Under the pieces are notes generated by a model. It made no database searches, was not told where the DNA came from, and saw only the letters and a list, made by a program, of their open reading frames with translations. Positions 51,535-60,328 of a stretch of DNA of 64,000 nt are shown in pieces. The translations under genes and the position numbers were made by a program. The stretch's first letter is position 1. Each line of letters begins with the position of its first letter. The stretch is from Stenotrophomonas sp. 704A1 (GTDB lineage: Bacteria; Pseudomonadota; Gammaproteobacteria; Xanthomonadales; Xanthomonadaceae): assembly GCF_030549525.1 (NCBI RefSeq), contig NZ_CP130831.1:186001-250000 (forward strand). The letters are read 5' to 3'.

Positions 51535-53277
51535 TCAACCTCCTCTCGACTGGAAACGATCTAGCCTATAGCCACCAATTCCAATGCCGGTGGACCGCAG
51601 GACACCCATCGAGGAAATCGTCTTCTGACGAGCGCCACCTAGCGAGACTGCAATTCGAGAGTAGTGATCCTCCAAGTCTGGGTAGTCCTTGCTTAGCCAC
51701 TCTGGGAAAGGCTTAGCAGCAATTACCGGAATGCGAATCCCGTGGGCAGTTACAAACCCCTCGGTAAGCTTCTTGGCCATGGGCAACATCGCACCGCCTC
51801 CGGTTAGCACGACAGTGAGGTATCTGCTGGCGCTAGCTCTAACCCACTCGATCCAGTCAGGGTGCGAAGATTCCAGTGTCTCAACTAGAGTCCTTCGAAG
51901 TGATTCCTCAAATGCGCGAACGGTGTCTAATGCAAGGAACTCTTCAAGAGCTACTTCAACACTATCGCCATTCTTCAGTGTCACAGCGGCTACGCCACCG
52001 TTGAACAAGGACTCTTTGTAGTCACGAATGCTGCGCTCCAGATCATGTGTTATGACTTTGAATTTCGGGTCGCTTGAAGATACCCCCGCCTTCATCAATA
52101 TATGGCCAAGCAGAAGCTTGTCGAGGTGGTTCCCGGCTTCCGTTATGCCCCGCGCTGCTTTGTCAACCTCGCCTGCCGATGCATTGACGATCTCACCGTC
52201 TTCGTCAACAACAACATTCAGCCGATACAAGCTGAAGTCACTAGTGCCGGCGCCGATGTCAACTACCAGTGCGAGAGAGTCCTGCGAGGCATTCCAACTG
52301 AGCAGCGAGCCAGCAACTCCCAAAGGCTCAGTCACGCTGCACTCAATGAATGAGTAAGTTCGCGACTGGTCTCGGAGTTCTCGGCAGGCATTCAAGAAGC
52401 TTTTAAGCGGTATGCCGCTATTCATTCTATGCTCAAAGGTGTCCGCTAAGATCTGCGCCTCGCCGAGCAATACCTTAAGTTTGGACTCAACAATTTTTGC
52501 GTTTGCCCTAGGGAAGCACGGCATGGCAAATCTCCGTGCAAAATTCCGGGAAACGTTAATGGCGTCGACCTCTTGCTTCAATGACTGATTGACGGCCCAA
52601 GTGAAGAACGACAGGTAAGCCAGCACAACGTCTTCGTTCGTCAAGTCTTCAGAGGTCGGATTGAATGCGAATGGAACAGGCTCACCCAACACGCCTTCAG
52701 AGAGCGCGCGCTTGATGTTGTCCATCCGTAGATTCCTGCCCTCAGGTGCAAGCTGCGCCTGTTCCACTCCGCGCTGACCAAACCAAATTAGGCCGTCGCC
52801 ATCAATGAAGACCGAAGACACGAGCATGATCTCGTCGATCTGTTCTTGGTCTCCTGGAACTCCGAGATGCAGCACTTGGACGTGCTCAAAGCCATCAGCA
52901 TCGTCCTTCACGAAAGTCGCCTTGGACATGGCAGTCCCGAAGTCCATGCACACTCGATAGCTAGAGTCTGCGTCGGCCAAGTAGAGCGTAGATAGATTTA
53001 GCTCTACCGCTTCTTCAGGTTCGACCACATCTGCGGTCGTTCCAGATGGGAATGCGATGACATTGGATTCCGGGGGGGGAGTAGAAGTATGTAGCAGGTT
53101 GGCTGCTTCGAGAGGAGGCGCCTGCTGAGGTGGAACATCAGATGAAAGTAGCTCAAGTGCATTCAGTTCGTTCTGAGTAATGATGCCTGAGAGACGGAAC
53201 TTTCCGTCATCGCCGATCTCAATTCTTTCTCTCAAATTGCCCAGAATAATTCTGGCCTTCGCGATGTCCATGCTCAT
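51535..53277 (-). CDS. Hsp70/actin-fold ATPase without substrate-binding domain
   Basis: A 580-residue protein of the Hsp70/actin superfamily. Residues 1-105 are a separate N-terminal extension with a Pro/Gln-rich linker. The ATPase core follows: phosphate-1 loop CMDFGTAMSKA (110-120), phosphate-2 loop LVVDIGAGTSDFSLY (337-351) and adenosine loop VLTGGGAMLP (490-499). It ends 80 residues later, so the C-terminal Hsp70 peptide-binding beta-sandwich is absent. Base composition and codon use (many ATA/AGA/CTA-type codons) are unlike the neighbours, a sign of recent transfer. It overlaps the upstream partner gene by four bases (ATGA). The function is unknown; a role as an ATP-driven switch with the partner is inferred. 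Confidence 0.8.
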   Translation of the reverse strand: MSMDIAKARIILGNLRERIEIGDDGKFRLSGIITQNELNALELLSSDVPPQQAPPLEAANLLHTSTPPPESNVIAFPSGTTADVVEPEEAVELNLSTLYLADADSSYRVCMDFGTAMSKATFVKDDADGFEHVQVLHLGVPGDQEQIDEIMLVSSVFIDGDGLIWFGQRGVEQAQLAPEGRNLRMDNIKRALSEGVLGEPVPFAFNPTSEDLTNEDVVLAYLSFFTWAVNQSLKQEVDAINVSRNFARRFAMPCFPRANAKIVESKLKVLLGEAQILADTFEHRMNSGIPLKSFLNACRELRDQSRTYSFIECSVTEPLGVAGSLLSWNASQDSLALVVDIGAGTSDFSLYRLNVVVDEDGEIVNASAGEVDKAARGITEAGNHLDKLLLGHILMKAGVSSSDPKFKVITHDLERSIRDYKESLFNGGVAAVTLKNGDSVEVALEEFLALDTVRAFEESLRRTLVETLESSHPDWIEWVRASASRYLTVVLTGGGAMLPMAKKLTEGFVTAHGIRIPVIAAKPFPEWLSKDYPDLEDHYSRIAVSLGGARQKTISSMGVLRSTGIGIGGYRLDRFQSRGG

Positions 53278-54719
53278 TTCTCAGGCTCCACCCGTGGTTT
53301 GACCAGTGTTTTCTTCTTTCCGCCAAATTCTTTATGTATGCCGTCTCGAACAACTCTTACGTTGCGTATGCCCGTGCGATGGCCGCCCTCCATATCGTGC
53401 TCTATGGGGTTGTATTCAATCAAATCGCCAAGGAAATCAGTCTTCGTCAGTTTCCGCATCCGAGCAAGACGCTCTGCCACCTGAGCGATGCTCTCATAGC
53501 CATTTGCGGCCCGTCGAACTGTCGCTGCCTGGATCGGGTCAAATGTCTCGAGGACCGGGACGACGGCGCGGTGCAGTTTTGCCATGTTGTCGCGATTTGC
53601 GTCTAGCTGAATCAGCAGTTCACCAATCTGCTGATCTTCAGTATTGCCAAGCTTGTGCTCGGCGGCACGCTCACTCTGGGGAACCCTACCGACCTTCATC
53701 CAGTAGTCTAAGATCTCTGGATCGATATCAACGGCTTCCTTGAAATGAAGTCTGATGGCGACTGATATGAATGCTATCGAAGGCCAGCTTGCCTCCATCG
53801 CGCGAAGGATCTCTTTGTCCGTCCGATTCTGACGCGCTAGAACGACGGCGGTCTCTAGCAGGTTCATCTGCACCTTGCGGATGTTCTGTGAGGATTCGAG
53901 GAATCGGGTCCACGGTCCAACTGTCAGGAGCTTCTTCCCAGACTGAAGGACGCTGTAGGTTTCGGCGTGAAGTGCGTGCGAGAAACGAAGTTCGATCACT
54001 CGAACGACGACGGAGATGGCTGAGTCGATTGTTGCGTGTGTCGCGTCAGTGTCGCTGCTATAAGCGCCGCGAAGGAAAGTGTCCATAAGAAGCGAAATTG
54101 CCCTTCCTGGCTCAGCCCCAACTTCTCCGTCATAGTTGCGGACGACTTCAGCTAAGGCGTCAAAGATTCGCCTGACTCGTTTGATGCGAGAGTCGAGCTG
54201 TTCAATGTTCCTTACAATCGCCTGTGCTTCAGAGAGATGCGCGATGCAGCCGGATATGCTGCCAGCTCCAATCAACAGAGTCTTCAAAACCTCTTTGCGA
54301 GCGTTGTTTGCCGTGTCGAGTGCAAGGGCCTCGCGCGCGCAGTAGGAGGCGAGCCAGTTTGCGCCTGTGTGAGCAATAGCCCTGGCCGCATACTCCTTCT
54401 CGTCGCCGTCGCCGAGTGTTTCAAGCGATCCGGGCTCATCGCTGAAGAGCTCTGGGGCGCGGGAGAAGACCTCATTTTCCCTGCCTCTAGCGACCGCCGC
54501 GAGACGTCCCAAAATTGCGGACGCAAAAAGCTCGTGTTCGATCGGGCAGGTCGCGGCTAGCTCAAGGACAGTCGATACAATCTCGGTAAGGTTGTCCCCT
54601 CTAATCAGCTGCTGTATCTGCATGCGCTTCATCGACTCTGTGAGTAACAGATTCAATGACTGAAGGCTTTCGGCTCCTTGGATGCTCGCCAGTTCTATTT
54701 CCATGTCTTTCGTCATCAT
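53274..54719 (-). CDS. Helical protein of unknown function, partner of the Hsp70-like ATPase
   Basis: A 481-residue protein from ATG 54719 (or the next codon). It is almost entirely helical, without a signal peptide or membrane segment. The middle contains many paired helices (LIGAGSISGCIAHLSEAQAIVRNIEQLDSRIKRVRRIFDALAE). The end is basic (KEFGGKKKTLVKPRVEPEK). I recognise no domain. It is translated just before the ATPase with overlapping codons, so the products are probably made in step and act together. Low GC marks it as part of the same transferred block. No known defence, toxin or secretion family is evident. Confidence 0.65.
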   Translation of the reverse strand: MMTKDMEIELASIQGAESLQSLNLLLTESMKRMQIQQLIRGDNLTEIVSTVLELAATCPIEHELFASAILGRLAAVARGRENEVFSRAPELFSDEPGSLETLGDGDEKEYAARAIAHTGANWLASYCAREALALDTANNARKEVLKTLLIGAGSISGCIAHLSEAQAIVRNIEQLDSRIKRVRRIFDALAEVVRNYDGEVGAEPGRAISLLMDTFLRGAYSSDTDATHATIDSAISVVVRVIELRFSHALHAETYSVLQSGKKLLTVGPWTRFLESSQNIRKVQMNLLETAVVLARQNRTDKEILRAMEASWPSIAFISVAIRLHFKEAVDIDPEILDYWMKVGRVPQSERAAEHKLGNTEDQQIGELLIQLDANRDNMAKLHRAVVPVLETFDPIQAATVRRAANGYESIAQVAERLARMRKLTKTDFLGDLIEYNPIEHDMEGGHRTGIRNVRVVRDGIHKEFGGKKKTLVKPRVEPEK

Positions 54720-54735
54720 GAATCGTCGCCCCAGT

Positions 54736-54815
54736 ATCTACTAATCGGATTCGATCGCTGTCTAGATCTACTAAGCTGTTTCTAGAGATCAGCCCACCAA
54801 GCTCGATCTACGTAA
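54736..54815 (-). promoter_or_regulatory. Repeated ATCTACTAA motifs in the island promoter region
   Basis: ATCTACTAA occurs at 54736-54744 and 54766-54774, and ATCTACGTAA at 54806-54815, in the AT-rich 140-base gap upstream of the Hsp70-like operon. TCTAGATC-type palindromes overlap them. They could be operator sites or part of the island boundary. Confidence 0.4.
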
Positions 54816-54859
54816 TCTAGTGAGAATGCTCACCCTTGGGTAGGAGGCTTGGCCGCCCC

Positions 54860-55828
54860 TTACCGCTCCGAATGCCCGCTCTGGTCGTAGTCGCGCGGAC
54901 TGAACAGCTCCGGCTGGATCAGCTCCACAAACGCCCGCGCCTGCGCCGACAGCGCCTTGCCCCGCCGCACGATCACTCCGTAACTGCGCTCCGGGAACCA
55001 GCGCTTCATCGACCGCGCCGCCAGCCGTTCGCGGTCGGCCTCGTTCAGGCACAGCGCCGGCACGATGGAAATGCCCATGCCCATCGCCACGTACTGCTTG
55101 ATCACCTCCCAGCCCCCCACCTCCAGCGCCACCGTGTAGGCGATGCGGTGGCGCTGGAACACCTGGTCCACCAGCCGGTAGGTGATCTGCCGTTTCGGCG
55201 GCAGCACCAGCGGGTAGCGCGCGATGTCGGCCAGTTCCAGTTCGCCGCCGCTGGCCAGCGGATGATCGTGCGGCGCGATCAGCACCTGTTCGAACCGGTA
55301 GGCCGGCGCGTAGCTCAGATCCGCCGGCACGTCGGTCATCGAACCGATCGCCAGGTCGGCGGCGTCCTCGCGCAGCAGATCGGTGCCGTCGGCGCTGATC
55401 GCGTTGTGCAGGGTCAGGCGCACGTCCGGATGGTGCTGGCGGAAGCGCTCGACGATCTTCGGCAGCAGATACAGGATGGTGGAGCTGTTGGCGGCGATGT
55501 TCAGTTCGCCGGCGTCCAGCCCGCGCACCTTGTCGCGGAAGCGGGCTTCCAGCCCATCCAGGCTCTCCACCAGCGGCTGCGCCATTTCATACAGCAGCTG
55601 GCCCTCGCGGCTGGGCACCAGGCGCCGGCCGCTGCGTTCAAACAAAGGCACACCCAGCTCCCGCTCCAGGGCCTGAAGCTGCAGGCTGATGGCCGGCTGG
55701 CTGACGAAAAGGGCCTCAGCCGCCCGTGAGACCGAGCCCAGGCGCACGGTCTGACAGAACGCGCGCAACGGCTTCAGCCGATCGGATTTGTAGGAAAAAC
55801 GCGGACTTGGCGAGGGGCGCGTGGGCAT
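54860..55828 (-). CDS. LysR-type regulator, glyoxylate-shunt associated (CysB/CynR-like)
   Basis: A 322-residue regulator from ATG 55828. The helix-turn-helix is LKPLRAFCQTVRLGSVSRAAEALFVSQPAISLQLQALERELG, followed by the LysR linker helix and an effector domain with EVGGWEVIKQYVAMGMGISIVPALCL. It is divergent from aceB, and the AT-rich gap (55829-55937) is the usual place for a shared LysR operator, so control of aceBA is likely. Frames upstream to 56428 are antisense to aceB and not real. Confidence 0.9.
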   Translation of the reverse strand: MPTRPSPSPRFSYKSDRLKPLRAFCQTVRLGSVSRAAEALFVSQPAISLQLQALERELGVPLFERSGRRLVPSREGQLLYEMAQPLVESLDGLEARFRDKVRGLDAGELNIAANSSTILYLLPKIVERFRQHHPDVRLTLHNAISADGTDLLREDAADLAIGSMTDVPADLSYAPAYRFEQVLIAPHDHPLASGGELELADIARYPLVLPPKRQITYRLVDQVFQRHRIAYTVALEVGGWEVIKQYVAMGMGISIVPALCLNEADRERLAARSMKRWFPERSYGVIVRRGKALSAQARAFVELIQPELFSPRDYDQSGHSER

Positions 55829-55937
55829 GGCGTCATAAGTATTAGCACAAGTTATGTAGAACATTGCAAAAACTGTTTTGCCAAATACTCGGCCCGGACG
55901 GCACCGTGGAGGCGTTCCCCCACGCTGGAGTCGTCCC

Positions 55938-57575
55938 ATGTCCGCCGTCGCTTCCGCTGTTCCCTCCACTGCCGCCAAGGCCACCCCGGGCATCGCCCTG
56001 GCGACCCAGGTGGCCGGCCAGGCCACCGTGCTGCCGGCGCCGCTGCTGGCCCTGCTGGTGTCGCTGCACCGGGCAGTGGAACCGGGCCGGCAGGCACGGC
56101 TGCAGGCGCGCCGCGAGCGCCAGGCGTTCTTCGACCAGGGCGGCCTGCCGGACTTCCGCGAAGACACCGCCGCGATCCGCAGCGGCGACTGGCGTGTTGC
56201 CCCGCTGCCGGCGGCGCTGCAGGACCGCCGCGTCGAGATCACCGGCCCGACCGACCCGAAGATGGTCATCAACGCGCTGAACTCCGGCGCCAAGGTGTTC
56301 ATGGCCGACTTCGAGGATTCGACCTCGCCGACCTGGCGCAACCTGCTGGCCGGGCAGCAGACCCTGGCCGCCGCCGTGCGTGGCGACCTGGAATTCAGCG
56401 CACCGGCGGCCAACGGCAAGCCGGGCAAGCACTACCGACTGCGCCCGTTCGACGAGCAGGCGGTACTGATCGTGCGCCCGCGTGGCTGGCACCTGGACGA
56501 GAAGCATGTGCGCGTTGACGGTCAGTTCCTGGCCGGTGGCCTGTTCGATGCGGCGGTGTTCGCTTTCCACAACGCCCGCGCGCTGCAGGGCAAGGACCGC
56601 GGCCCGTACTTCTACCTGCCCAAGCTGCAGAGCATGGAAGAGGCCGCGCTGTGGGAGACCGCGCTGTCGCACATCGAGGGCATGCTCGGCCTGCCGCACG
56701 GCCAGATCAAGGTGACGGTGCTGATCGAAACGCTGCCGGCGGTGTTCGAGATGGACGAGATCCTGCATGCCCTGCGCGACCGCATCGTCGGCCTGAACTG
56801 CGGGCGCTGGGATTACATCTTCTCGTACCTGAAAACCTTCCGCCGCCACGCCGACCGGGTGCTGCCCGAACGCGGCCAGGTGACCATGACCCAGCCGTTC
56901 CTGAAGGCGTATTCGGAGCTGCTGATCCAGACCTGCCACCGCCGCGGTGCGCATGCGATGGGCGGCATGGCCGCGCAGATTCCGATCAACAACGATGCCG
57001 CCGCCAACGAGCAGGCCATGGCGCGGGTGCGTGCGGACAAGCTGCGCGAGGTGAGCGCCGGCCATGACGGCACCTGGGTCGCGCACCCGGCGCTGATTCC
57101 GGTGGCGCTGGCGATCTTCGACGAACACATGCCCACGCCCAACCAGCATCACGTGCTGCGCCAGGATGTGCGCGTGGGCCGCGATGAGCTGGTTGCACGG
57201 CCGCCGGGCACCATCACCCGGGCCGGTTTCGACGGCAACGTGGAAGTCTGCGTGCGCTATCTGGCCGCCTGGCTGGACGGCAACGGCTGCGTGCCGATCC
57301 ATCACCTGATGGAGGACGCGGCCACCGCCGAGATCAGCCGCAGCCAGCTGTGGCAGTGGCTGCACACGCCGGGCCAGCAGCTGGACGACGGCACCGCGAT
57401 CGACCTGGCCCTGCTCGACAGCACGCTGGCGCAGCTGCCGGCGCGGCTGGGCGATACCTCGGCGCTGCCCGGCGGTGCCCGCATCGGTGAAGCCATCGCC
57501 CTGCTCGGCGAACTGAGCCGCAGCGAAGAGCTGACCGATTTCCTGACCCTGCCGGCCTACGCACGCATCGATTGA
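55938..57575 (+). CDS. aceB: Malate synthase A
   Basis: Condenses glyoxylate and acetyl-CoA to malate in the glyoxylate bypass. The 545 residues match the A isoform. Motifs: VFMADFEDSTSPTW, IVRPRGWHLDEKHV, LIETLPAVFEMDEILHAL, NCGRWDYIFSYLKTFR (catalytic region) and, near the end, HHLMEDAATAEISRSQLWQWLH with the catalytic Asp. It begins the aceB-aceA pair; the gap to aceA is 69 bases. Confidence 0.97.
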   Translation: MSAVASAVPSTAAKATPGIALATQVAGQATVLPAPLLALLVSLHRAVEPGRQARLQARRERQAFFDQGGLPDFREDTAAIRSGDWRVAPLPAALQDRRVEITGPTDPKMVINALNSGAKVFMADFEDSTSPTWRNLLAGQQTLAAAVRGDLEFSAPAANGKPGKHYRLRPFDEQAVLIVRPRGWHLDEKHVRVDGQFLAGGLFDAAVFAFHNARALQGKDRGPYFYLPKLQSMEEAALWETALSHIEGMLGLPHGQIKVTVLIETLPAVFEMDEILHALRDRIVGLNCGRWDYIFSYLKTFRRHADRVLPERGQVTMTQPFLKAYSELLIQTCHRRGAHAMGGMAAQIPINNDAAANEQAMARVRADKLREVSAGHDGTWVAHPALIPVALAIFDEHMPTPNQHHVLRQDVRVGRDELVARPPGTITRAGFDGNVEVCVRYLAAWLDGNGCVPIHHLMEDAATAEISRSQLWQWLHTPGQQLDDGTAIDLALLDSTLAQLPARLGDTSALPGGARIGEAIALLGELSRSEELTDFLTLPAYARID

Positions 57576-57644
57576 GCGCTGCCTGCGCTGCGGCCGGTTG
57601 TTTCCCTCCCCGTTGCATCCGCACGAACCGAACTGGAGAAAGAC

Positions 57645-58946
57645 ATGAGCACGCTGCCCACTGCCGAACAGATCCAGCACGACTGGGACACCAACCCGCG
57701 CTGGGAAGGCATCCAGCGCAACTACAGCGCTGCCGACGTGGTGCGCCTGCGCGGTACCGTGCACATCGAGCATTCGCTGGCCCGGCTGGGTGCGGAGAAG
57801 CTGTGGAAATCGCTGCACGAGCGCGAGTTCGTCAACGCGCTGGGCGCGCTGACCGGCAACCAGGCCATGCAGCAGGTCAAGGCCGGGCTGAAGGCGATCT
57901 ACCTGTCCGGCTGGCAGGTGGCCGCCGATGCCAACCTGGCCGGCCAGATGTATCCGGACCAGTCGCTGTACCCGGCCGATTCGGTGCCGGCGGTGGTCAA
58001 GCGCATCAACAACACCCTGCTGCGCGCCGACCAGCTGCACCACGCTGAAGGCAAGGATGAGATCGATTTCCTGCAGCCGATCGTGGCCGATGCCGAGGCC
58101 GGTTTCGGCGGCGTGCTCAACGCGTTCGAACTGATGAAGGCGATGATCGAGGCCGGCGCGGCCGGCGTGCACTTCGAGGACCAGCTGGCCTCGGTGAAGA
58201 AGTGCGGCCACATGGGCGGCAAGGTGCTGGTGCCGACCCGCGAGGCGATCGAAAAGCTCAACGCCGCGCGCCTGGCTGCCGATGTGCTGGGCGTGCCGAC
58301 CCTGCTGGTGGCGCGGACCGATGCCGAAGCCGCTGATCTGCTGACCAGCGACATCGACGGCAACGACAGGCCGTTCGCCACCGGCGAGCGCACCGTGGAA
58401 GGCTTCTACAAGACCCGCAACGGCCTGGACCAGGCGATCAGCCGTGGCCTGGCGTATGCGCCCTATGCCGACCTGGTGTGGTGCGAGACCGGCAAGCCGG
58501 ACCTGGAATTCGCGCGCAAGTTCGCCGAGGCCATCCATGCGAAGTTCCCCGGCAAGCTGCTGGCCTACAACTGCTCGCCCAGCTTCAACTGGAAGAAGAA
58601 CCTGGACGACGCCACCATCGCCAAATTCCAGCGCGAACTGGGCAGCTACGGCTACAAATTCCAGTTCATCACCCTGGCCGGTTTCCACGCCCTGAACTAC
58701 GGCATGTTCAATCTGGCCCACGGCTACGCACGCCGCCAGATGAGCGCCTTCGTGGAGCTGCAGGAAGCCGAGTTCGAAGCGGCCGAGCGCGGCTTCACCG
58801 CGGTCAAGCACCAGCGCGAAGTGGGTACCGGCTACTTCGACGCGGTGACCCAGGCGATCCAGCAGGGCCAGTCCTCGACCACCGCGCTGACCGGTTCGAC
58901 CGAGGAAGAACAGTTCCACGGCGCGCGCAGCGAACGCGCCGCCTGA
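57645..58946 (+). CDS. aceA: Isocitrate lyase
   Basis: Splits isocitrate to succinate and glyoxylate. The 433-residue enzyme has the signature [14 protein letters not shown] with the catalytic Cys, plus [34 protein letters not shown] for metal binding and [15 protein letters not shown]. It acts with aceB to allow growth on acetate and fatty acids. GGAGAAAG precedes ATG 57645. A long hairpin terminator follows about 75 bases downstream. Confidence 0.98.
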   Translation: MSTLPTAEQIQHDWDTNPRWEGIQRNYSAADVVRLRGTVHIEHSLARLGAEKLWKSLHEREFVNALGALTGNQAMQQVKAGLKAIYLSGWQVAADANLAGQMYPDQSLYPADSVPAVVKRINNTLLRADQLHHAEGKDEIDFLQPIVADAEAGFGGVLNAFELMKAMIEAGAAGVHFEDQLASVKKCGHMGGKVLVPTREAIEKLNAARLAADVLGVPTLLVARTDAEAADLLTSDIDGNDRPFATGERTVEGFYKTRNGLDQAISRGLAYAPYADLVWCETGKPDLEFARKFAEAIHAKFPGKLLAYNCSPSFNWKKNLDDATIAKFQRELGSYGYKFQFITLAGFHALNYGMFNLAHGYARRQMSAFVELQEAEFEAAERGFTAVKHQREVGTGYFDAVTQAIQQGQSSTTALTGSTEEEQFHGARSERAA

Positions 58947-59020
58947 CCACTCGTCAGGGCCGGCCGCTGGCCGGCACGGACGGGGCGGGACGATCAGGGT
59001 GGCCAGGGAAGGGCCAGACG

Positions 59021-59055
59021 ACGCCGGCAGGTCGGGGGACCTGCCGGCGTTGTTG
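59021..59055 (+). terminator. Terminator after aceA
   Basis: ACGCCGGCAGGTC pairs with GACCTGCCGGCGT (13 bp, GGGG loop), followed by TGTTGTGTG. The T-tract is broken, but the stem is very stable. The rest of the 323-base gap 58947-59269 shows only possible promoters (for example TAAAAT near 59192). Confidence 0.8.
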
Positions 59056-59269
59056 TGTGCGCGGAGCGCCGCGACAATGGGTCCACGCCGCCCTGCCATG
59101 TGGCTGATCCCATGGGATTTTCACGGCCGGGCGCAGGCGCCTGAATGCGCGTTGCCCGGGCCGCGCGCGGTCGCCGCGGCGACAACGACTAAAATGAGAT
59201 GCGGCGCACAGTTTGATTCACTGCTATGCTCCGCGGCTCACCAGGGGACGCTGGCGGCGGGTGCAGGGA

Positions 59270-60313
59270 ATGACCGGCAGGGGTGCGGCCGAGAACATCG
59301 ACACGACGACCGGTATCGCCCGCGTGGCGATGGCCGAGATCGTGCATGCCCTGCTGACCGCAGACGAGATCGCATTGTTCGCGAAGTTCGCCCGGCCGTG
59401 CAAGCTCGAGGCCGGCCAGTGGCTGTTCCAGCGCGGCCACCATGGCGAGCGGATGTATGTGATCCTCGACGGGCAGATCGAACTGGATTTCGGTGAGGAC
59501 CTGGTGATCAAGACCCTGGGGCGGCACGAATTCTTCGGTGAACTGGGCATGCTGGTCGGCGACCACCCGCGCAGCGCCAGCGCGCGTGCGCTGGAAGACT
59601 GCGAGGTCCTGGAACTGGGGCCGGACGACTTCCATCGCCTGGTCGATTCCGCTCCCGGCCTGGTTGCCTATTTCCTGCGGCGCACGATCATGCGCGTGCT
59701 GACCAACGAGCAGGCGCTGATCAGCCAGCTGCGGCGGCGCAACCATGACCTGGAAACCGCGCTCGACAATCTGTACATCACCACCCACCAGCTGACCCAC
59801 ACCCGTGAGCTGGTGCGCACCGACGAACTGACCGGCCTGCACAACCGGCGGGGCCTGGCCCTGTACCTGCAGGAATGCCGCACCCAGGCCGAAGGGCCAC
59901 CGCAGGCGCTGCTGCTGATCGACTGCGACCGCTTCAAGCAGATCAACGACCGCCATGGCCACCAGGCCGGCGACCGGGTGCTGCAGAGCATGGGCAACAT
60001 CCTGCGTTCGATGGCCAGCGAGCACGATCTGGCCTGCCGCCTGGGCGGCGACGAGTTCTGCCTGCTGCTGCGCCGGGGCAATCATGAGATCGTGCAGCAC
60101 GCCGCCGAGTTCATCCTCAGCGCGGTGCACGGCCTGCTGGAACGCAGCCACGGCACGCCGCACGTGAGCCTGGCCAGCATCGGTGCCAGCCTGCTGGCGC
60201 CGGAGGCGGACTGGAGCGAATGGTATGCACGCGCGGACCGGGCGCTGTACCAGGCCAAGCGCGCCGGCGGCAACTGCCTGCGCTGGGCCCGGGATTCCGA
60301 CAGCGGTCAATGA
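59270..60313 (+). CDS. Cyclic-nucleotide-binding domain fused to GGDEF diguanylate cyclase
   Basis: A 347-residue cytoplasmic regulator. Residues 20-145 form a cNMP-binding/Crp-like domain (FQRGHHGERMYVILDGQIELDF, FGELGMLVGDHPRSASARA, a phosphate-cassette pattern). A helical linker leads to a GGDEF domain (about 175-345) with the intact active site RLGGDEFCLLL and LLLIDCDRFKQIND. The I-site RxxD before GGDEF is absent (SEHD), so product inhibition is unlikely. It lies 15 bases before the nucleotide cyclase gene and is surely co-transcribed, which suggests the cyclase product is its ligand. ATG 59270 is favoured by a GCAGGGA site. Confidence 0.88.
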   Translation: MTGRGAAENIDTTTGIARVAMAEIVHALLTADEIALFAKFARPCKLEAGQWLFQRGHHGERMYVILDGQIELDFGEDLVIKTLGRHEFFGELGMLVGDHPRSASARALEDCEVLELGPDDFHRLVDSAPGLVAYFLRRTIMRVLTNEQALISQLRRRNHDLETALDNLYITTHQLTHTRELVRTDELTGLHNRRGLALYLQECRTQAEGPPQALLLIDCDRFKQINDRHGHQAGDRVLQSMGNILRSMASEHDLACRLGGDEFCLLLRRGNHEIVQHAAEFILSAVHGLLERSHGTPHVSLASIGASLLAPEADWSEWYARADRALYQAKRAGGNCLRWARDSDSGQ

Positions 60314-60328
60314 GCAACGGAGGTGGCA

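Noticed and set aside
51535..54719. Prophage or integrative element
   Set aside because: No integrase, tRNA-end att site or phage structural gene is present; only two genes differ in composition.
55842..59099. 1085-residue open frame on the minus strand
   Set aside because: Antisense to aceB and aceA, both plainly coding.
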